From contig JAKCWW010000403.1 of assembly GCA_026260175.1 (NCBI GenBank), positions 28,142 through 92,141 on the forward strand: a stretch of DNA of 64,000 nt, given 5' to 3'. The translations under genes were made by a program, and so were the position numbers. Positions 1-12,000 of the stretch are shown here, in pieces. The notes under the pieces were generated by a model, which was not told where the DNA came from, ran no database searches, and saw only the letters and a list, made by a program, of their open reading frames with translations. The stretch's first letter is position 1. Every line of letters begins with the position of its first letter. The stretch is from Reticulitermes lucifugus (Eukaryota > Arthropoda > Insecta > Blattodea > Rhinotermitidae).

Positions 1-996
1 CCCCACACACACACCAATGTTTTAAACTGAATAAAGGAACAGCTTCCCCCCCCCAGTCCAACCTTTAAAACCTCATGTTATCCAACACGCTTCACTTGCC
101 CACTGTAAGTATCACCAAACAGAATCCTCCCTCCTACTTTGCAGTCCCTCTAACCGACACTTTACAACTCTTGCATTAGTGCTGAGTAAATGCTGGCGCA
201 CACAGGCTCAAAACACTTGACATGCCACTTCCTGGTGGAACTTCATATTGCTTTCAAGACACTCACCTTAGTGCATTAAGTGTAAAACTCAAAACTGGCA
301 ACTACACCAAAACCAGTAAACAGAAAATATCTTACACACAAACAAGACTCAAAAGGTGAGGAGAAGAAAATCATCCAAAATGGTGAAGTTACAGGTTTGA
401 GTTGCAGCCACGGTGACAGATCAGATGGAACAGAGCTCTGTATTTATGACAAACAGTGGGAAGTGAGGGGCTTGAAGTAGGAAGAGGGACAGGCAAACAC
501 AAGTATGTGGCAGTATGCTACACTACATCATTACCCCTTCCTATGTGTGGGGACAGGCAATCCACATCGATGCACTCGCAGAACGTGATTATGGGCGGGC
601 ACAACAGTTCATTGCTGCAAGGTAAGGAGTAGACCACCTCTCTCCCTGCACGCACCACCTGGCCACTTGCTCTCTCCCCTATACATCACAGCAGTGCTCT
701 CAACATGCCGGCAAAACAGGCAGGGAAACTAAACCATGCGACTAGTGGGACAATGGCGTAAGTCTGGAGTATCCATGTGTCACATATGTATCTTTTTGCA
801 TGACACTACTGTGTTCTAGGTCAACCATGATTTTGGATAAATTGCCAGTTCTCATTTTTCGGCAAAAATTCTTGTGTCATGACTGGTGGGATCTGAAAGC
901 ATGAGCTAGCCCACATAAAGCAACATCTAGAAACACAAGGTTTTCTTTACAGCCACCATCCTAATCTCACAGCAAGACAAGATTCTTGATGTCTAG

Positions 997-1170
997 AAAG
1001 TGTAAAGAAATGAACCATCAATCACAACAAACCTTTTTATTCTTTCAGAGATTTAGTGCATTTTACAACATGTTTTGGCCAACTTGGCTGAAGAATGTTG
1101 TAAAACACACTAGATCTCTGAAAGAAATAAAAAATTTTGTTGTGGCTGACGGTTCATTTCTTTACACTTT
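997..1170. repeat. Foldback/MITE, ~174-bp inverted repeat
   Basis: The left arm begins AAAGTGTAAAGAAATGAACC. The right arm ends with its inverse, GGTTCATTTCTTTACACTTT. The arms are about 75 bp with few mismatches around a short centre (TTTGGCCAACTTGGCTGAAG). The 71-codon open frame across it is a by-product of the palindrome. The superfamily is not assigned. Confidence 0.75.
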
Positions 1171-2113
1171 ATATATTATCACAATGGCATGTTTAAAATA
1201 AAGGTTACTCTTGATGCCAGTATTAAATATTTTACTATGTTCCTTACCATTCTTTCGATTCAGCCTAAAAATGATTTGTAGGCTGCTATTCACTGTATAT
1301 CTTTTTTAACAGGCACGAGACATTAAAAATGTCAAAGAACGTATCAGATAAATGTATTCAGTGTTGGTGCAAACAAAAAGGTTTGAAGACATAGCACTCA
1401 ATCCACTCACAATGCGAGTTTAGTGTTAAGCTGCTGATGTGGCCTGTTTAAATATGGGAACTTCATTTTGGGAAGAGAGTGGTGCACAAGCTCCATCAGC
1501 ATAAGAATGGAAATACTTCATTGTCTAGAGTTTTAGCAAGTGTCCAGAGTGGAAATGTCATATAAATATCATATGTGACATATGGATTAGTTTCATTTGT
1601 TGAGTTACGTTAGTAGGAACCTTTGGGTAAATCAGAATTCAAACATTAATCATAAACACAAACCATGCACAGTGCTATGTTACTTAAAAACACAATCCAG
1701 TTAAATAAAATAAAACTTTAGAATAAAACAAATGTTAGTGTTGTTAAATACTGAAGATATGTATGTGCTCATTACAATTACGTCATTATGTTAAAATTCA
1801 TTACAGTACTCAGTGAATTAGTAATATTGCATATGCACTACTGAACAATTATTTGTTAACTACTGAGTACAAAATATATGTGCACAATGTAACAGATATG
1901 ACATGCACATTAGGGTTATGACACCGTGCAGACTGCCGACTGCATCTTAAGGATGCAAAAGCAGGAATGTCCAGTTATTACCTGATTCTGACATTAGCAA
2001 TGTACACTAACCATTTCCTGTTAAAGGAATAACAATTCTGCACACAAATAATTCAGTCACCATTTGCACTAATGGTATCATGAGTTGTCCCTTTACCAAG
2101 CTGTGATGTAGTA

Positions 2114-2708
2114 CAGTGGTTCCCAAATGTGCTTCATGAACTCCTTATGGACACATTAGATATCTGGAAGGACCTAAACTTTAGCCACCGCCCCTCCTAT
2201 ATGTAGAATGGAAGTATTGCTACCACCCAAAGACTGCATTTCACGTATTCAGTGAACAATTATATTTACTGAATTTTCTGAGACATGCTGCACAATCTCC
2301 ATTTTTTCCTCCACAAAATGCTGTGTATTTCATAAAGTTATCTTTTTTGCTTCATAAAATATTCACGTTTTATGTAAAAAATGCATTAAAATTTAAATGT
2401 CCAGCTCTGCGGCCAAAGGGCTGAAGTAAAGAGTAATTACTACTGCTTTCAACATGGTTGTTTTGTAATTTTTGGAGGGGTGATGTCTGTATAAACTGGA
2501 AATTTCAGACTTGTTTTCAAGGGATGTGAGGTGGAAGTAATACTGTGTAAAGGTTTAGTTGCATGCAGGTGAGCCAGGTCAGATAGGCTTGCAAAGGTGG
2601 GGGGGGGGGCACAATAATAAAAAATGTATACAATTTCATAAGGACGTCTGCTTATTATGTTCTTTTCATGAAAGAAGTCTTTGGAGAGGCAGCATTTGAG
2701 AACCACTG
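2114..2708. mobile_element. Non-autonomous hAT-like element, ~595 bp
   Basis: The terminal inverted repeats are CAGTGGTTCCCAAA at the left and TTTGAGAACCACTG at the right, the common hAT terminus. The flanking octamers (ATGTAGTA and ATTTGGCA) agree at five of eight bases, as expected of an old 8-bp duplication. No transposase frame is seen. A fragment of the TTAA-MITE family lies inside at about 2255-2425. Confidence 0.65.
2255..2425 (-). repeat. TTAA-MITE family fragment nested in hAT element
   Basis: It shares the blocks GACATGCTGCACAATCTCC, CACAAAATG...ATTTCATAA and CATTAAAATTTAAAT with the copies at 39.0, 9.6 and 19.3 kb. Both termini are missing. It shows one family inside another or a shared ancestry. 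Confidence 0.55.
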
Positions 2709-2820
2709 ATTTGGCACAACATTTAAACTACCAACCAAATACCCTATCACACATTACAGTTTTCGTATGTTTTACTGGTCTAGAAGTTGCCTCACAGGCA
2801 ATGGTAATGAAGGTACTTAC

Positions 2821-3096
2821 GATCTACTCTGAGGTTTATGTAGTCAGAAGCATAACCTTCATTTGTTCGAGCCTCACATATGTAACGCCCTTGGTCTGAC
2901 AAGTGAACATTAGTCAACTGAAGTACATCTCCACGGATGGCTGCAGTGGCAGGAAGAGGTAAGCCGTCGCGCGTCCAAGTGATGTATGGGGGCCGTCCAG
3001 TTCCAGGAGGCACAACACATCGAAGCTGCACTGAAGTCCCTTCATATGTTGATTGGTCATGTTGAACAGCAGTGAGTATAGGTGCTCGAGTGTTTT
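2821..3096 (-). CDS. trol: trol exon 39: Ig 10 (single exon, last exon in window)
   Basis: This 276-bp exon is phase 1 to 1, with acceptor TTCCACACAG and donor GTAAGT. It holds a complete Ig: [60 protein letters not shown] and [20 protein letters not shown]. It contains an RGD in the E-strand region. The gene continues beyond the left edge, since the exon ends with a good donor in phase 1. Confidence 0.96.
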
Positions 3097-6000
3097 CTGT
3101 GTGGAAAGTACAAACACACATCTTGTTTCATTCCGTCACCATAGGTCCTTGCAAATACTCATTTTCTCACTTGTCTCATCCATCATTTTTTCCTACACAC
3201 GCCTTGTGAATTGTGCAGCTGTTTTTCAATATATTTTCTACTTCACTGTTCACCAAATTTACAATGAAGAAAAAAACCAGAACAATACATTTCATATGCA
3301 AGGACATTTCTTAAGATGGCCCCATGCATTGCTCTACAAGTAGACCATTTCATGTGATAGCAGGCAGAACAGTATAGCAGCTGTTCCAGTTTGCCATGAC
3401 CGGAGGTCCAAATGGTATAGTTTAATCTCTATCGTCCTACGAGACCATATGTTGTCTTTAAAATGTACTGGCAAATGGCCTAGCATGACATATGCTGGTC
3501 CCTGTGTGTTTACTTGGTAGCAATTTATGTTAAATGTCCATGCTGAGCCAGAAAAACTTGCCGTAATGTGATGTAACAACACTCTGTGGATTAACATAGG
3601 ATTTTATGTACACCAGTACCTACTTTCTGGAAGACCATATATCCACCAAGATGAAACCAACCTTCATCACTGAACAGAAAGAATTTGGAGACAATTTCTA
3701 AAGCATGCACTCCATGAAGGTACCAGTTCACAAAATTAAGATTTGCTTCATGATCTGTGACACAGAATTTGTGGACTACATTTGTCTTATATGAATACAA
3801 ATGCAGCAGCTGTGATGCATTTGTTGGCAGTGATGCACATACACACAATTATTGTGCAGGTAATGTAAAAAATTTTCTCGCAGATGTCTCCATTTGGCAC
3901 AAACGTCACTCAGTTTCCCCTCATTTGGCATGCCTTCTTATTGTCCAAAGTGAAACCTGTTACCTGAACCCTTTTCACTTATTTTTGTATTCCTGTGTGA
4001 AACTAGTGCAACTGGAAAACTGTGTCTGAATTTACGACGACATGTAACAACTGTATTCAGCTTATGTATTGGACAAAAATCTGACGTCACGTGAGTTATA
4101 GCGACCTTGCAACATCTCCAACAGCACAGTGGAAATGATCCAGCCTGTGGGCTCAAAGTATAGCTACAGTGATCTGATGGGACGTGACTAGCAATTGAGT
4201 TCACTGTAGCTGTCTTATATGCAAATAAAATGCTTTTATGTTTCAACATATAGGAATCTCTACTCACCATTCACAAGAACCTCGGCTGCAGCCTCTGCTT
4301 CACCTGCAGAATTCCTAGCCAGACATATATAACGGCCTGCATCTGACACTGCAATGCCATGGAACTGTAACAAACACTTGCTTCTGATTCCTCGCAACTG
4401 ATGACGCCAAACAGCTCATGAGATTTGTGGTTCTCACAGAAGCATTGTTGAAAATTTCAAGTATTCTAGGAAGTGATACTGCGTTGCTGGGTGCTGGGCC
4501 TTTCTTGACTAGCTGAGAAACTAGCAGCTTTCCAAGAAAAGACTCTGCTCCATGAAGTTAGTAAGTTGTGGTAATTTTTAGACAGTCATATTTTATGAGA
4601 ACTATACATGCAGGATCCATAATGTGAAGAGACTAAACATCAACCAGTGGCTTCTAACAGTTAAAAGTGCTCTGAATTTGAGTGACAAAAAAGTACAGAA
4701 TTATGGAAACATGCTATACAATGTGCATCAGTTACATATAACCTCACTCATATATTCATAATTATTATACAAGAAAGTACAATGGTAAAGATCGTCTTCA
4801 GAGTTGGAAACATGAGGCATCACACCTTTTTTTTTTATACCACTGTAATAGAACGTAATACTTATAGATGCATTACCCGCAACAGGCCTTGTGATACAGT
4901 AACAGTGTGTGGCAGGTCGCGTCCTAGAGCACTCCACTGGATATCAATAGGCTGATCACCAGTTGCAGTGCAATGGATGAATGCGTCATCACCAGGTCGA
5001 ACCACTTGTCGTGTTGGGTTCAGCTGTATTCGAGGCGGAGCTGCAATAAAATCATGTACAATATTAACCTCAAATATGTATGCTATACACTTAGTATGGA
5101 ACCTAAATTTATATGAAAACCAGAAGCAAACAGATACAGGACTGACAATATTTTCTCATGGAGGTGGTAAACTTCAACAGGTGTCTTCAGTAAGCACAAC
5201 TGAAGCTAAATATGAAATTTGTGTTGCCACCACTTTTTTTTATTTTACAAAAGAATTACCTTATCAAACGTTTTATATTTTTTGAAGATCATGATATGGG
5301 ACATCATGTTGTGATGTAAACACAAGACTAGAAAGATTAAAATTCTGTCAAACACAACTTCCTTAGCTATTATTCCCACGTTATCTAATGCTACATGTTT
5401 CAGCTTTTTCTACAAAGCCATCACCAGGCAGTCAAAATACTCTAAGAAAGTTGGTCTTATACAATGGAAAGATTATATTGTAATACACACTTAAGATCTC
5501 AGCCTTAGAAAAAGTGTATAAAATGGAAGCCAAAAAGGTAAAATCATACAAGTAAATTATAAAAATATGTTGTGTACTTCATGCAAGTTATAAAAAGACA
5601 AAATAATGTACTTCCATGATAAATGAAAAAAAACCATGCACATTTTGGTAAGCCTTGAGGGTATCCATTCTTCAGATATATGTGTATGCAAAAATTATGT
5701 AGATGTTGATACAACACTGTGGATACTGATTACGGAAAACCTCAGCTCTTTTGGATGGTGAAGTTTGATAGATAAGTCAGGTAAAACCCTTGCTAGTGGC
5801 AAAGGTCACTGTTCTCCTGTGTTGTTAAGAAATTACAGATACACACACACATGACTACTCTCCATACAGTAAACAAGCATGTCAAAAGCACTAATCCTCT
5901 GTATTCTGCATACTGTTCCCATCATAATTAAGAGTTACATAAAGAATCACTGCAAAACAAAATTTTTCGAAGGTTAAAAATAACACACAACCACCTTAAG

Positions 6001-9000
6001 TTCAAGAAAAACACTGCAGTGTGACAACACAGTTTGGTAAATACATTTCCCCACATACTTAACATCCAAGAACAACTGCATATACAATGGTTCTACTGAG
6101 ACTGTCACTGAAATAACTATCCTTTGCAAGCACTCTTTTCTCTAGCTTTCCCCCACTTCCACAATTCACAATGGTAAATATCAAATGACATATTTGTAAA
6201 TGGCATTCAGCATAACAGCCAACACTGGTACATCCAGAATGATGAAAGGTCACATGCAATGAAAGCATGTATCCTGGGCCACAAGACGACAACCAGAGAC
6301 TGTCAATATCCCGCACATCTTGGTAATGTATGACGCAGTAATACTTTCAATACTCAGCATTGTGAAATGTCTGTTCCCTCTAATGGCCCCAAGTGGTAAA
6401 AAAAATTACTCTCCATCCCTGGACTACTGTGACCTCCCAATCAAATTTCAATTCAATAAGCTTATTAAAAGAAATTGGTGCACATTTAGGTGGGGAACTG
6501 GAAGATGAAAAATTTCACAAAATTTGACATCTTCAGTTATTACACACCTGTTTTGTGAAAATTCCACTGTTTGGTATACTACCCCTTTCTAAAAGTTACG
6601 GACAATATGAGGGCGTCATAATAGAACATGATGGAAATTAAAATAAAGGAACATGATCCTCAATAACTCAGGAAACAACACTGTCTGGGCACTATCACTG
6701 TCACTAGATAACAAAACATGCTAATAACAACAGAACACAGACTTTATCAATCTCCTGGAACTTCCACAAACACATAGACACAGATCTACATGTTGTCTTA
6801 CCTCTAACTCTTGAAATTTTGTCTGCTTGTGTGAAAGAAAGCACAACAGGAACAAGACACATATCTGTGCAAAGTGGAAATATCTATGCATGTATACAGG
6901 GCCGGCCTGACATATGTGGGCACCCCAAGCACATTAACAATTTGGCAGAGCCCCAGGCAGGGTAATAATTTGACGCCCCTTAAAACCAATACTCTTAAAT
7001 TTTTTCGGTGTACGACAGCACTGGCAAACCTTTTTCAGGGTGCATGCCCAAACTGTGGATAACTTTCAAAGAAATTCTTTCATGTGTGGCAACCTGACTT
7101 TACTAATTTAACATTGTCCATACCGTGTACATTCATAGTGTTAACATATATTAGTGAGTTTACTAGTTTACTGAGTTTATAGGTTGGCACCCTGGGCAGG
7201 TGCCTGGCTGGCCTGCCCTTTAGTCCGGCCCTGCATGTATATATACAGAAGTTCTCAAGTGATCTGAAATAGTGCCACAAACACACAGAATGTGCATCAA
7301 AGAAAACTAAATACTGTGGCTGCAACAATTAATTCTTACATTCATACAACTTTTGTTAGTCTACTTAATTTAATTATGCTGTGAGTAAGCCTGTTACTTC
7401 CAGCGGATGAGATCTTAGTTTCAAGCACTGCAATGTCCCAAATAAAGACTGACAAATTCTTCCTGCTGCAGACATGTCCATCTAATTTGGAATGTGTCCC
7501 TTGTCCGTAAACTTTGGTATGTGGGTGTTCAATAACATGATGGACCAAGAAATTCTTCAATCATGCACATAAACAACTTAGTTTCTGCCTATAATTTTCC
7601 ATTTCCTTTTATTATGTATCAATTAAAGTCAGTCATGAAGACTGCTTCTTAAAGTACTGCCTTGACACAACTCAACATGGGCCAATGCTGTCACATAAAT
7701 TTTGAAGGATGTGACACCATTCAGGTACTTCTGGAATGGCTTAGGGCAGTGCCAAATCCTCATGCCATCTTCTACCCTTCACACAATGACCATCACACAA
7801 ATGCAAAACTTACATTAGTGTCAATATCACACTTGCTGCATGAGCATACTTTGCTAATGTACTGTCCTCATAAGCACTGGAGCAGGTGTTTCAAAATGAA
7901 GGGTCAAGCCTACCAAAATTTGGAGCTATGTGTGTTAGTCTGAAGAGCATGTAGTAAGACTGAGTGATGTTATCTCTTCTGAATTTATTACACATCCAGC
8001 TAGAGAAATATGCTTGGGGAGACCTGCAGAAAGACTGTAACTAAGTCCCCAAACAAGAAAATCAATCTAACATTGGGAAGGACAATCACCACCACCTGGA
8101 AGTCTCACACAGAAAGAGTAACAGCCTTAGTTTTTTAATTCAAGAGTTTTACGAGTCATTCCACCACTTTGTGTACCTTGAAATGTTCACAAAATGTACC
8201 CGTTCCCCCTTGTTCCTATCTCATGAATGTAATATGTGTTCAACAAACTGTATATACACTTCATAGATGGTTTGACTCGAAGTAATGGCAAAGGGGATTC
8301 TTTCATGTTCCAAGCACAATATTACACTCAATTTCATACAGATATATATATGTATATAAAGGATGTATTTACTAACTGAAGTCAGTAAAATGCAAATTAA
8401 GAACTATTTATTGTAGAATTAATTAAGTCACAGCCCAGCAAGTATTTACAGAGTCTTCAAAAAGAGAGGTGCGACCACAACAATGAATTACAATGTTATG
8501 ACATACTGTGTGCCCCTTGACCTCGTTCATTTAAGGAACACAAGTCGCCTTCTGTGAGCAAGAAAATAAAATAATTACTGACTTTTATAAACACGTTCTT
8601 ATAAAATTACTAGCAAAGTGTACCAAAGTGTTACACCTTTACTAATAAAACTACATTGTTAATACAAAAAACTTTAAAATAAAAGGATGCACACTTCACC
8701 AAGGCCAGACATAAAGAAGTCTGTAGATTCACTGGCAGAATTATTAGCAACCAACATCTTTTATTGCACTGTTATTTACACAGATCTTATTTAAAACTAG
8801 CAAATTAGCAAATTCTCTATTTAGTCAAGTACACAATTACAGATACATTTCCCACAGTGTGAGAATGTTTAGCATGAAAAGTTTTCCAATATCTTCTTTT
8901 GACTACAAGTAACCAAGAACCCTTCAAGCACCAGCCTTCATAAATGTCAAACATAAATTGCTCACCATCACTAATACTCAGCCCTACAGCCTCACTTTCT

Positions 9001-12000
9001 CTGTTGTCCTATGCCTATGCTTCAAAATACATATGTGATATGTTCTCTGTGAGGTTAGACCCACAATTTTACATATTCTTCAGATAAGCTTTGCCTGTGA
9101 AAGGGTTAAAAATCATCTAAGAAGGTGGGCCTTCCTTATGTAAAGCTGCATTCACTGCCAGGGAGATGTCTGTTGCTTAGAATGTAAATGTACAGTTGCT
9201 TCTAAGATTACTGGTCCTGACATATCACCACAAAACTGCACATTGCCTACAATATAAATAACTGAATCCAACTTACCAATGACTACAAGATGGGCAGTGG
9301 CAGTAAACAGAACTGTGCCAGTTGGGCCGATACCTAGACACGAGTATTCCCCTGCATCTGACGGCTGAACATTGTTGATGTAGAGCACGCCATCATGGAT
9401 CTGGTGGTTCTGTGGCATTAGTGAGTTGTCCGAGCGAATCCAATTCAAGAAGATTCTATCACGGTTTCCTGTTGTGACAATAAAGAATTACTGAAACACA
9501 TTTATCAAATAATGTATTGAAACATCTCTGCTGGACAATGAATTTGGACATGAAACTGAAGAAAATTACAACAACAAACATTTAAACTATAAACTACCTG
9601 TGTTTGTCATAAACATGTAAAAAAAACCCCTAGAAATTCATTTTATATATATATGTATAGATATATCTTAAACAAAAAGGATATTTGCTGCATTTTTAAG
9701 ACATGCTGCATAATCTGCTTCATTTTAAACAAAATGTCGTTTATTTCATGATTCTACCTCTTTTTGTTTAAATAATACTCACGTTTTTCATAAACCATGC
9801 GCTAAAATGCAAATATCAACCTGGTCCTTTAATGATTAATACTGAAACAAGAGAGCATTCATGGAGGAAGGGAGTGACAATGGTGACAGCAACCTACAGC
9901 AGAGTGAAAATAAGATCTCTGTAATGCTAAAGTGTATAATAACGACCAGGCATGCACATCAGGTTTCGTTGCAAAAGGGCTCCTATTTCCCATTTCTAAA
10001 ATGTCATCAAGTAAGATCGAAGTATCATACTCTCTCATATTTAATAAAGTGATGAGGCACATGACGCTTCTGAGGTACAATTATTGTCAGTAAATGAAGC
10101 CCCATGTTGGTGACTGTTTCATTTTTTTTTTTTTTACATGCAGTAATCTGTAATCTTGGTTCTGGTCTTTCTTTCTTTCTTTCTTTCTTTCACCTTACTG
10201 GCAGCCCACACAAAATCAAGTACTAATCAAACAAGTTACTCCATTTTAACATGATCAAAATCTGACAAGCGGGCAACTGGCTCCAGTCTAGTGGAGCTGC
10301 AAATAATGGAAGTGTCAATTTGGGAAGCTTCCCAACCAAGCTGTTTTCGTTCCTATCATTCAGTTGGCCACACTCACCTCTCACTCTGCATCTCATCTCT
10401 GCCCGACCATCAACTGGGACTCTGAATTCATCATATGGAAGCACATCACCACTGTCATTTCTGCCAGGTGAGTATGTGGGGTAGACATTGCTTCCCGAAT
10501 AAGGGGGCTCTGATCTGCCATCATGTTCACCTGTAACACAGAATATGAAACTGCAGTCAAACTGTATTCACTGTTTGATACCAAAGGACATAACACTGTG
10601 TAGTCTGGTACAAATTTACCCATGTTTTGCAGAAACAAGCTGCTTTGATTCCTCCAAAATGTTCATAAATTTCTACCAGACTACATGACATCAACAACCT
10701 TCTCCCACTACTACATGAAATTTAATTTTTGCATTATTCCAACGTATTGTCTGTTTACTGTCAAAGTTCAATGACAACATGTTCAAGTCAATGTATTCAT
10801 ACTGAAGAGCCAACAAAACTGAACATAAGAGAAACTGATCTGTGTACGCACCCGTTATGTCTCCACGGTGTGGGAACTGACCACCAGTAACTTCATTCTC
10901 TTCTACTGTAAGATGCAACCTCTCTTCAGTAGTGCCGGCTGCATTGCGAGCCAAACAACTGTATGAGCCTTCATCCGCCTTGGTGACACGAGTAATCTCA
11001 TACACAGCTGTCTGTGGCAATGCACTAGTTACTGGTTCTGTGTTACTGAAAATGAATACTGTGTTGTAGTTTAAAAAGGGTCCTTGCACTTCTAGCCCAG
11101 CATACAGTCAACTGGCACAGACTTTCACTGTAGCGATGAACCACTGAATTTTACGATCTTATAATCACAGGGCTGTGGTTTCATAGATTCATCACTGCAC
11201 AGAAAAGCACCACCTGGAATCATCCTTTTTTCTTTTCTTTGGAAAAGGATATGAAAACCCCTAAACGAAGTTATATTTTTTCTCAAAATTTCTCCTTTAC
11301 ACACTCCCATCTGTTCATTTGACCTGGTCTGTCATCACACAGGGTTATATGCAAATACAAAGCCTATCACTGACCATGACACTGAGCCCTTCCATCTGCA
11401 TATTGTATCTTAGAATGCACTTTTTGTGTCCCATACCTAGCTACATGTACAGTCCAACAAACATCTATAGTCTCACAAATAATGTGCCTTCTGAAAAGAA
11501 AGAGGCAATGTTAAAGCACACCTCTTCTCTGCAATTAGACTTAAAAGGAAAATATAATGCAAGAGAGTGCAAAAGATGATGTACGTATGTGAAGTCAAAT
11601 ATGTGTAACTGCTCACACAATGTAGTGAATAATATAAAATCAATAAATCAATCAAACCTTTGGAACACACCAACAGGTTCAAAAACCCGTGTGCACACCA
11701 ACAGAAATAAAGATAAAATGAGAAATTATAAGATAAGACAGGATATGATAATTACTAGAAAGCAAAGCCAGTTCTATGTTTTGACCATTCCACCGTCGGC
11801 TGCGGTTCTCCTGTGGCTCGGCATTCGAGCTTCACTCTCTGCCCGACAAGAACTTGCACGTCTGTAGATGGAGATACAGTAATCTTCGGCATAGAGTGCA
11901 CCACCAGCGTTGCCACAGCAGTCGTTGAACCTGCTTTGCTGTCTGCATGGCAAACATACTGGCCTGCCTCTGACTGAGTCACTTGGGTAAATCTGCAATA

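Larger units (their letters stand above)
1..2820. other. Left-edge trol intron (partial)
   Basis: This is non-coding sequence downstream of the last visible exon. It holds the foldback element at 997-1170, a hAT-type element at 2114-2708, and a short exon-like island at about 553-621 (see findings). No domain exon of the perlecan C-terminus was recognised here. Confidence 0.7.
5041..9276. other. Intron between exons 36 and 37
   Basis: This 4.2-kb intron contains a degenerate hammerhead-like motif at about 5395-5440 and a hAT element at 6897-7233. The rest, including 7.3-9.2 kb, shows no recognised coding sequence or element. Confidence 0.6.
9469..10377. other. Intron between exons 35 and 36
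   Basis: It contains a TTAA-MITE copy (about 9582-9835) and a (TTCT)n tract at about 10168-10193. Nothing else is recognised. Confidence 0.6.

Noticed and set aside
267-330. Donor-like GTGAGT at 261-266 on the minus strand with a short open stretch upstream
   Set aside because: The phase required after exon 39 runs into a stop with the best acceptor, and the peptide has no Ig or LamG features.
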